A stretch of DNA of 64,000 nt, taken from assembly GCF_026725475.1 (NCBI RefSeq), contig NZ_CP109967.1, positions 582,855 through 646,854 on the forward strand, given 5' to 3'. The notes under the pieces are model-generated. The model was not told the DNA's origin, searched no databases, and saw only the letters and a list, made by a program, of their open reading frames with translations. The position numbers and the translations under genes were made by a program. Position 1 is the stretch's first letter. Each line of letters starts with the position of its first letter. The stretch comes from Catenovulum adriaticum (GTDB lineage: Bacteria; Pseudomonadota; Gammaproteobacteria; Enterobacterales; Alteromonadaceae). This document shows positions 61,761-64,000 of the stretch, piece after piece.

Positions 61761-63620
61761 ACTTTAGTACCTAATACATGTTGCCAGACAGAGTGAAATA
61801 CTACCTAACAATGATCTCAAAGTTTAATTTACCTACCAATTTAAATTAAACTTCTATCGCAAGAAGCCTAATAAACCTATTTATTAAATTATTCGTGTGC
61901 AATCTTTTATCCAACAGCCGGTTTAACTAAAATCTAAACACACTAAAGTCCGTATAAAAACGAACAATAATAGCCCCCGCTTTGTAAATAATTAACATAT
62001 CCCACTTTATCAGAAAAACCAGTTAAAACATTATAAATCAAGACATTAACTACTTATAAAATAGGATAGGGAAGAATTTAAAGACGGGTTCATACTATTA
62101 AATACAGTACATCAGCCGATTTCATTATCATAATTTTGGCTTTTTAATACCTATTTAGTACCGTCTACTAAGTGGATCCCCACGACAAAGTTGAGCGGTA
62201 AAAAGAATACTACCTTATTCTGTATTTAAACAATCGAATTATAGCGCCTAATAGTGATCTCATTTAAAAAAGTGCCGTGGAAGTAAATAATAGTACCTAA
62301 AACGTACCATCTGAGAGCAAATATATAAAATAGTACTTAATAACGATCTGAAAAAAATAAGACATTGATTTTAATATAAAAATAATAAAATACCTCATTC
62401 GTGATTTACGATTAACGTCAAAAGATACTTAGTTATATTCAATACGACAGATTTAATATTTATTTTTACTACCTAATATGGAACGTCGAGCGGCTATTAT
62501 TACTACTTAATAATGATCTAAATTTATATAGTCTATGGTTACGCTTTACAAAAATAACACAACCAATTGATTTATATATTAAAATATAGATTGGTAGTAA
62601 AAATCGATTTTAACTTAGTCACAATACCGAAACTCACTTTAGTACCTAAAGCGTACCGTGTACGCAAAAATTAGCTAAGTTTGCTAGGTAATCGATAGCC
62701 TAAACATTTACTACCTAAAATATACCGTGAGCATAAAAACAAAATAAAACCATAATTATCAATCACTTGTATGTAATCTTTAAAATTCCAGATCAATATT
62801 AGTACCTAAAGAGTACCGTGAGAACTACTAAAGCCATAATTAATGGCTTTTTTAGTACCTAGATAGTGTCGTGGCTAAGCCAGAGTGTTGAATAAGACAA
62901 GAAAACCAGACTATTAGTACCTATTTAGTACCGCGGGTAAGGAAAATAACCAATATTACTACCTAAATCGTACCGCGGTACCATATATAAAGCCGTGCCC
63001 GTATCAAAACAGTTGTATTTTAGTACCTATTTAGCTACGCCATATCTTTAAATAAATAAAAAATTAGGTTTTAGTACCTAAGTAGACACGCCTACCGATT
63101 ATTTTGAATAACAGGTGCAATTTTTAGTACCTAAAGCATGCCGTGACAAACAAAAATAATCTAATATTTAGATTAACAGTCTCAGGTAATTAACCAGAAT
63201 ATATAAATAAAGAACCAAATATAGTAAAAAAAGCCTAATCTAGCCTATTAGTGCCTAAATCATCACGCGGTATTTGAAAAGTATGTACAAACAGGTTATT
63301 TGCCGTAAAAGTTTAAAAATACTGTGTATAAATGCAAATACATACTACCTAAATCTGATCAGAAGCGATCTATTATTTGATCAAATAATACCAAATAACG
63401 ATCTTAGAAAGCCCGAACTGTGAATAACTAGTGAGAAAACGGTGTTTTTTAGTACCTAAAACATAACGTCGTAGAATTGAAAATGTGGATAAGGTGTCAA
63501 TAATCTAATAAGGTGAAATATGAATAGTACTTAAATATGATCTGGAATAGATCCTAATAACGCTTTTAATAGTACTGTTTAAAACCTGTATTACTACCAA
63601 ATACAGGTTAAAATAAAGGG
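61751..63620. repeat. iteron field of a replication origin (two repeat classes)
   Basis: At least fourteen degenerate copies of a 22-24-bp direct repeat, TTTAGTACCTAAAnnGTACCGTG, occur in one orientation, for example at 61763, 62145, 62291, 62466, 62638, 62707, 62799, 62851, 62913, 62955, 63018, 63069, 63122, 63247 and 63447. Spacing is mostly 42-92 bp. A second class shares the TACTTAA/TACCTAA start but ends in TGATCT or CGATCT (61801, 62244, 62331, 62500, 63342, 63388, 63523) and so contains a Dam GATC site. No protein gene is found in this stretch. Iterons of this kind bind a replicon-specific initiator. Confidence 0.8.
63323..63492 (-). promoter_or_regulatory. DnaA box cluster
   Basis: TGTGGATAA at 63484-63492 is a perfect reverse copy of the DnaA box TTATCCACA. 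TGTGTATAA (63323-63331) and TGTGAATAA (63419-63427) fit the relaxed TTATNCACA consensus in the same orientation. They are mixed with GATC-bearing iterons. Confidence 0.65.
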
Positions 63621-63740
63621 TAAGGTTTTGATTATAAAGTATTTTATATATTCCCCCCTAATACATACACCTTTAAAAGATCCCTATATAAATAACCTTA
63701 TAACCTATATTAGATGCAAATAAACCAAACTCATTCACGA
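63621..63740. other. AT-rich stretch, possible DNA-unwinding element
   Basis: An AT-rich run with TATTTTATATATTCCCCCC and ATATAAATAACCTTATAACC next to the DnaA boxes and iterons. It is well placed for origin opening. This is inferred from composition and position only. Confidence 0.4.
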
Positions 63741-64000
63741 TAACACACCTGTAAGTTATCTAATCTTCTTGCAAACTTTAGAACAGAGAAACACTTTAGA
63801 AACAATTTTAAACTTACTGAAACAAACGGTATAAAATAGGCACTAATCAACTCAATTTTTTACTGAAACTATGGCTAAAATGACTCAAAATCAAAAAGAT
63901 CACTAAAAGGTACTAAAAGGATCGCTATAAAGTATTATCACCTGCTAGACATTCATCTCAAAAGTATTAATCTGCAACAGTCTTATATGGGAGAATAGCT
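63741..64000 (+). promoter_or_regulatory. leader region of a probable initiator gene beyond the window
   Basis: No gene is complete here. A TATAAAAT at about 63831 may be a -10 box. The window ends in ATGGGAGAATAGCT, whose GGGAG would serve as a ribosome site for a start codon just past base 64000. A replication initiator gene is expected next to iterons, but it is not in view. Confidence 0.35.

Noticed and set aside
63871..63906. Short frame MAKMTQNQKDH near the right edge
   Set aside because: Only 11 codons, no convincing ribosome site; it is more likely leader sequence of the next gene.

Overview
The window looks like AT-rich DNA from a marine, agar-degrading gammaproteobacterium of the Alteromonadales. 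A Catenovulum- or Agarivorans-like organism is my inference. The supporting signs are two GH50 beta-agarase-type enzymes beside a TonB receptor, a Cys-type sulfatase, a mannitol pathway, SapC and tryptophan-halogenase-like partners, and gammaproteobacterial proBA, speA/speE, purT and rpoH. No rRNA, tRNA or CRISPR was seen.

Layout. 1-6.3 kb: 5'-part of a sulfatase lipoprotein gene, a relic of a GH16 gene, a lipoprotein with calcium-type repeats and a beta-helix, a sugar O-acetyltransferase and a porin-like protein. 6.8-13.0 kb: mannitol-type catabolic cluster (HAD phosphatase, SorC regulator, NCS1-type permease, mannitol 2-dehydrogenase, fructokinase). The porin and this cluster share TGCTCA/TGAGCA half-sites. 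13.3-19.9 kb: periplasmic binding-like protein, XdhC and MocA-like molybdenum-cofactor accessory proteins, an acetoacetate-decarboxylase-like/FAD oxidoreductase pair, MsrB. 20.0-23.8 kb: proBA and a CofD/YvcK-like protein. 24.0-30.0 kb: minus-strand polysaccharide-type cluster with a two-component system whose sensor appears to carry discoidin-like domains, a GH43-like propeller protein, an ATP/ADP-translocase-like carrier and an exported SDR. 30-36.5 kb: accessory island with a diguanylate cyclase, a VIT transporter, a small lipoprotein and orphan proteins, separated by a family of oriented inverted-repeat elements and containing several gene relics. 36.6-46.7 kb: housekeeping genes (speE, speA, an rpoH preceded by a perfect CIRCE operator, purT, yaeR, hpf, nagA) and a GGDEF sensor. 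46.8-58.0 kb: agar-utilisation locus (SMP-30-like lipoprotein, two GH50 enzymes, TonB receptor, tryptophan-halogenase-like protein, SapC). 58.5-64.0 kb: replicon maintenance region with a six-copy ~118-bp palindrome-bearing repeat (putative centromere), parA-parB, and about 2.8 kb without genes but with iterons of two classes, DnaA boxes and clustered GATC sites.

Together the genes suggest a secondary replicon (chromid) or large plasmid-like replicon that also carries core metabolic genes. An initiator gene would be expected just beyond base 64000, because the window ends in a Shine-Dalgarno-like sequence. The most unusual points are the two-class iteron and centromere region, the array of oriented repeats following minus-strand genes at 30-34 kb, HrcA-type control of a sigma-32 gene, and an NCS1 permease as the only transporter in the mannitol cluster.
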